DNA from: Collinsella sp. UBA6357
GTDB taxonomy: Bacteria > Actinomycetota > Coriobacteriia > Coriobacteriales > Coriobacteriaceae
NCBI GenBank assembly: GCA_002437815.1
Contig: DJRP01000025.1
Span: 145,621-164,778, forward strand
Length of the DNA: 19,158 nucleotides
Reading direction: 5' to 3'
Part shown: piece after piece, positions 16,133 through 19,158 of the stretch
How the letters are laid out: each line of letters opens with the position of its first letter
Position numbering within the stretch: position 1 is the first letter of the stretch
The notes under the pieces: model-generated
Told to the model about the DNA's origin: nothing
What the model saw: only the letters and a program-made list of their open reading frames with translations
The model's database searches: none
Program-made: the position numbers and the translations under genes

Positions 16133-16154
16133 TAGAATCAGCCTTTGTATACAA
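16133..16154 (+). promoter_or_regulatory. Likely -10 element and palindromic operator of the metalloregulator gene
   Basis: TAGAAT (16133-16138) resembles a -10 hexamer, though no good -35 is visible. Six bases later lies the perfect palindrome TTGTATACAA (16145-16154), which would cover the predicted transcription start and touches the ribosome binding site AAGGAGGA. Alternatively TTGATG (16124-16129) and TATACA (16148-16153) form a promoter with an 18-base spacer, with the palindrome over the -10. Either way the position suits an autoregulatory operator. Confidence 0.5.
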
Positions 16155-16166
16155 GGAGGACAAAGC

Positions 16167-16589
16167 ATGGATACCACCGACAGCTCACGGGAACTGCACC
16201 TTACCGTTGCAAACGAAGACTATTTGGAGTGCATGGTGCGCATCGAGCGCGAGGATGGCGAAACCGAGGGCGTTCGCTCGGTTGATATCGCCCAACGGCT
16301 GGGCGTCTCCAAGGCATCGGTCAACAAAGCCGTCACAGCGCTTAAGGCATCCGAGCTTGTCGAACAGTCCCATTATGGGAAGGTCATGCTCACCGAGCGC
16401 GGGCGCGAGGTGGGTCTGGCGATCTGGTATCGCCATCGTCTGATCCGTACGTTCTTGGTCCAAGAGCTTGGTGTCGAGTTCGAGCGTGCCGATGCCGAGG
16501 CGTGCATGATGGAACATGCGCTTTCCGAGGATACGATGAATCGCTGGCTCTCGTATCTCGAAAAGCAGGGTATCAGCGTCGAGGATTAG
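16167..16589 (+). CDS. DtxR/MntR-family metal-dependent transcriptional regulator
   Basis: The 140-residue protein is a metal-responsive repressor of the DtxR superfamily. The N-terminal winged helix (about 14-75) contains EDYLE (17-21), SVDIAQRLGVSKASVNKAV (38-56, recognition helix) and LTERGREVG (75-83). The dimerisation part contains WYRHRLIRTFL (87-97) and EACMMEHALS (111-120). Candidate metal ligands are D18, E21, H90, C113, E116 and H117. D18 and E21 are as in manganese-type MntR, while C113 with E116-H117 resembles iron-type DtxR. There is no C-terminal SH3-like domain, as in MntR. The ATG follows AAGGAGGA. A palindrome precedes the gene, and a homocysteine methyltransferase gene follows after 25 bases. 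Whether it senses Mn, Fe or another metal is not decidable here. Confidence 0.9.
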   Translation: MDTTDSSRELHLTVANEDYLECMVRIEREDGETEGVRSVDIAQRLGVSKASVNKAVTALKASELVEQSHYGKVMLTERGREVGLAIWYRHRLIRTFLVQELGVEFERADAEACMMEHALSEDTMNRWLSYLEKQGISVED

Positions 16590-16614
16590 CCGGCTGTATT
16601 CGATAGGTGGGCAC

Positions 16615-17511
16615 ATGATCGACACGAGCTATTACAACCGAGTGGGCGCTGAGGAACTGATGCGCCGACTTAAGCAAGAAACGATTTTGGCTCAAGGGCC
16701 CATGGGAAGCGTGCTGCTCGAAGAGTTCGGTGCCGGCGATGTTCCCCCTGCGTTTTGGAATCTCGCCGAACCTCAGTCGGTGGCGCGCGTACATCGTCTC
16801 TATGCTGCCGCCGGGGCTCAAGTCTTCATCACCAATACGTTTCAGGCGTCCGATCCGTGCCTTAAGCGCGATGCCATCGAGCCTTCGGTTGCCGAAGTCA
16901 ACCGTGCTGCGGTGGATGATGCCCGCCAGGCGCATCCTCAAGCGCTGCTGGGATCGATCGGTCCTGTCGGCATCGATTGGTTTACCGAGGATTCTGCCGA
17001 GTTCCGGGCTGCCCGTGCTGCCGCTCGTGAGCAGGCCGCTGCCCTGTTCAACGCGGGCGTCGATGCGGTTTTACTCGAGACTTTCACCTCGGTTCGCGAT
17101 CTGCAGCCGGTACTTGTCGGTGCACTGGACGCTGCGGACGGTATGCCGGTGTTCGTAAGCTTTGCTATCGATGACAGCGGGTCACTCCTAGGTGACGGTC
17201 TTACTATCGAAGGCGCCGTCGTTTATGCCGAAAAGCATGGCGCCGCTGCGGTCGGCGTCAACTGTTGCTCGCTTTCGGCTGCGATCGATGCGGTACCCCG
17301 TATGGTGTCTGCCGCGACGACACCCGTCATGGTTCGCCCTAACGCGGGTGATCCCGTGCGGACCGAGGATGGTCCACGCTGGCATGAAGATCCGGAAGCA
17401 TTCGCTCGCGCCAGTGTGCGGTGGCGCGATGATGGTGCCGCGCTGGTGGGTAGTTGCTGCGGAACGACCGCTGTCACGACGGCAGCCATGGCGGAGGCGC
17501 TGGACATTTAG
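16615..17511 (+). CDS. Homocysteine S-methyltransferase family protein (zinc-dependent, stand-alone domain)
   Basis: The 298-residue protein is a single Hcy-binding TIM-barrel domain of the kind found in MetH (N-terminal domain), MmuM and BHMT. Visible features are GPMGSVLLEEFG (28-39), the conserved ITNTFQAS (72-79), LLGSIGPVG (111-119), LLETFTS (153-159) and the zinc cysteines: C217 in VGVNCC, and C281 and C282 in GSCCGTT. The family transfers a methyl group to homocysteine to form methionine; the donor may be S-methylmethionine, betaine or methylcobalamin, and sequence alone does not settle which. It has no cobalamin, folate or SAM domain. The ATG has AGGTGGG upstream. It is probably co-transcribed with the metalloregulator gene 25 bases before it, which is unusual and may link its expression to metal supply. 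Confidence 0.88.
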   Translation: MIDTSYYNRVGAEELMRRLKQETILAQGPMGSVLLEEFGAGDVPPAFWNLAEPQSVARVHRLYAAAGAQVFITNTFQASDPCLKRDAIEPSVAEVNRAAVDDARQAHPQALLGSIGPVGIDWFTEDSAEFRAARAAAREQAAALFNAGVDAVLLETFTSVRDLQPVLVGALDAADGMPVFVSFAIDDSGSLLGDGLTIEGAVVYAEKHGAAAVGVNCCSLSAAIDAVPRMVSAATTPVMVRPNAGDPVRTEDGPRWHEDPEAFARASVRWRDDGAALVGSCCGTTAVTTAAMAEALDI

Positions 17512-17545
17512 GCATACGCAACGTCATGCAAATGCGACACGTAGA

Positions 17546-17575
17546 GGGCTTTGCGCCCCTTTTTGTTGTAGGGGC
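17546..17575 (+). promoter_or_regulatory. Overlapping hairpins downstream of the methyltransferase gene: terminator or attenuator
   Basis: GGGC (17546-17549) can pair with GCCC (17555-17558), followed by C and five or more T, a weak terminator. The same right arm, extended to GCCCCT (17555-17560), can instead pair perfectly with AGGGGC (17570-17575). The two structures exclude each other. It may be a simple weak terminator for the upstream unit or an attenuator for the gene that starts at 17664. A separate inverted repeat, CGTTCG with CGAACG, lies at about 17590-17613. Confidence 0.4.
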
Positions 17576-17663
17576 TGTAGAGCGCAGCTTCGTTCGTTTG
17601 CGTTGAGGCGAACGGGGTATATCTGATACGTCATTTGTACCAGACGTAGCGAGGTGTCGGCGC

Positions 17664-19052
17664 TTGAGCGCAATCATACATTTTGGGACTGACGGCTGGC
17701 GTGGCCGAACTGACGGCTCGTTTACGTTTGATAACGTCGCGCGGGTTGCTGATGCGGCGGGACAAATCTGGCAAACGACCCATCCCGATTCCACGGTTTA
17801 TGTCGGATACGATACCAGGCCGAAAGCCCGCGAATTCGCCGAGCTCGCCGCTGGCGTTTTGGCCGCCCATGGCCTCGATGCGGTGCTCTGCGAGCGATTT
17901 GTGCCTACTCCTGCCCTTACGTGGGCGGTTGCCCACGATGGGCACGCGTGCGGTGCACTTATGGTGACGGGTTCCCATCATCCGCAAGGCTACCTCTGCA
18001 TCAAGGTGCGTATGGGAGATGGCTCGACAGCAAATTCCGACTATATAGAAGAGCTTGAGTCATCAATCGCTTCTGAGCCCTTGGGATTGCAGGATGAACC
18101 CCGTGTGGTCGATATCATCCCGCCGTATATAGAGGCACTCGAGTCCTTTGTGGATGCCGAGGCCATACGCGCTGCGCACCTGAAGGTTGTCGTAGACCCC
18201 ATGGCGGGCGCGGCGAAAGGATATCTTGCCCAGACGCTCCGCGATCTTGGCGTCGAGGTCCATGAGATCCATGATAAAGAGGATAACGACATGCTCCCCG
18301 ATCCCGTGGAGCCATGGGTTGATGCGTGCGAGCGCACGGTCGTGGCAGACGGGGCACATGCGGGACTTATCAATGATGGTGATGCGGATCGTGTGGGTGC
18401 TGTCGATGAACGAGGACGCTTCGTGCATCCTCACCAGATCATGGCATTGGTTTTAGGCGATCTGATCGTGCATCGTAAACTATCCGGCCGCGTAGTGGTC
18501 AATCAATCATGTTCAACGCTTGTTCGACGCTTTGCCGAGGCGCTTGGGTGTCGCGTGGTCATCAAACCAATCGGGTTTAAATATATCGCCGCCGAGATGG
18601 AAAAGGGCGGCGTGCTCATGGGCGGTGAGGAGGCCGGTGGCATCGGTGTGGCATCTCATATGCCGGAACGCGATGGACTGCTCGTGCATTTGCTGTTATG
18701 CGAGCTCATGGCAAAAACCGGCAAACCGCTCGGCGTTTTGATTGATGAAATCGAAGCCGCCTTCGGCAGAACATGGTACGGACGCCGTGATCTTCGGCTT
18801 GAGGCCGAAGTCATCGAAAGCCTCCGGACGATGCTGCCCGGCATCAATCCTGAGCGGGTCTGCGGCAGACAGCCTGTCCGTGTGAGTCATATGGATGGGC
18901 TGCGTCTTGATTTCGAGGACGGTACATGGTTGATGCTCCGGCCAAGCGGGACGGAGCCCGTGGTACGTATCTATGCGGAGGCATTCTCGCTGGAGGATCG
19001 TGATGCGTTGCTAGATGCTGGGTGGCGGTTGGCACGAGGGGACCGTATGTAA
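17664..19052 (+). CDS. Phosphohexomutase (phosphoglucomutase/phosphomannomutase family)
   Basis: Members interconvert hexose 1- and 6-phosphates through a phosphoserine enzyme. The 462-residue protein has all four landmarks: IHFGTDGWRG at the N-terminus (5-14), the catalytic serine S104 in VTGSHHPQGY, the metal loop NDGDADRVG (237-245), the sugar loop MGGEEAGGIG (319-328) and the phosphate-binding RPSGTEPVVR (426-435). Two loops deviate: the serine loop reads GSHHPQGY rather than the common ASHNP followed by N-G-x-K, and the sugar loop has GEEAGG where most have GEESGH or GEESGG. I cannot assign glucose, mannose or glucosamine specificity. The TTG start at 17664 has GAGGTG eight bases upstream and places FGTDGWRG at the usual distance from the N-terminus. 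Confidence 0.88.
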   Translation: MSAIIHFGTDGWRGRTDGSFTFDNVARVADAAGQIWQTTHPDSTVYVGYDTRPKAREFAELAAGVLAAHGLDAVLCERFVPTPALTWAVAHDGHACGALMVTGSHHPQGYLCIKVRMGDGSTANSDYIEELESSIASEPLGLQDEPRVVDIIPPYIEALESFVDAEAIRAAHLKVVVDPMAGAAKGYLAQTLRDLGVEVHEIHDKEDNDMLPDPVEPWVDACERTVVADGAHAGLINDGDADRVGAVDERGRFVHPHQIMALVLGDLIVHRKLSGRVVVNQSCSTLVRRFAEALGCRVVIKPIGFKYIAAEMEKGGVLMGGEEAGGIGVASHMPERDGLLVHLLLCELMAKTGKPLGVLIDEIEAAFGRTWYGRRDLRLEAEVIESLRTMLPGINPERVCGRQPVRVSHMDGLRLDFEDGTWLMLRPSGTEPVVRIYAEAFSLEDRDALLDAGWRLARGDRM

Positions 19053-19158
19053 AAGGGCTCGCGTGTACGAGTAAAGCCATACTCGGTGAACGGCCGTAAT
19101 AAAACAACGAACGGTCTAAAAACAATAAGAGCAACGTCAATTGTGTAGGAACCGTGGA
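19053..19158. other. Downstream DNA with a short hairpin
   Basis: The last 106 bases contain no gene that I can support. CGAGTA (19068-19073) pairs perfectly with TACTCG (19080-19085) around AAGCCA, 15 bases after the phosphohexomutase stop, without a T-run. The following A+T-rich stretch (about 19098-19150) may lead into the next gene's promoter, which is outside the window. Confidence 0.35.

Noticed and set aside
16590..16614. A riboswitch controlling the homocysteine methyltransferase
   Set aside because: Only 25 bases separate it from the metalloregulator gene, too short for a SAM or cobalamin riboswitch aptamer.

Overview
The window is a 19 kb stretch of high-G+C bacterial chromosome made almost entirely of housekeeping genes. 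Gene order (prfA, prmC, tsaC, upp, atpIBEFHAGDC, murA), base composition (about 60% G+C by eye) and protein style suggest an actinobacterium of the class Coriobacteriia, most likely Collinsella or a close relative. That assignment is inference from gene order and composition; no marker gene such as 16S rRNA is present.

Layout, left to right: the last 49 codons of prfA (release factor 1) and a terminator; a hairpin-rich leader; prmC, the methyltransferase that modifies release factors, with an unusual acidic insert; tsaC (tRNA t6A synthesis); glpK (glycerol kinase), which sits inside an otherwise translation and energy cluster; upp (uracil salvage) and a strong terminator. A near-consensus promoter then drives the nine-gene F1Fo ATP synthase operon (5220-12110), whose genes are tightly packed or overlapping. 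A terminator separates it by only 13 bases from murA (first step of peptidoglycan synthesis), followed by an LCP-family cell-wall ligase gene. The LCP gene and the convergent pepT (tripeptidase, minus strand) share a bidirectional terminator.

Divergent from pepT is a two-gene unit: a short DtxR/MntR-type metalloregulator with a GTATAC palindrome in its promoter region, and a stand-alone zinc-type homocysteine S-methyltransferase. The window closes with a phosphohexomutase gene preceded by overlapping hairpins, and 106 bases of downstream DNA.

I found no mobile element, CRISPR array, rRNA, tRNA or phage gene, and no clearly new system. The points worth a second look are embellishments of known genes: the PrmC insert, the structured prmC leader, the signal-peptide-bearing b subunit, the very short c subunit, the alpha-subunit insert, the metalloregulator paired with a homocysteine methyltransferase, and the phosphohexomutase with altered active-site loops. 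Four starts are non-ATG (GTG for atpB and atpE, TTG for murA and the phosphohexomutase).
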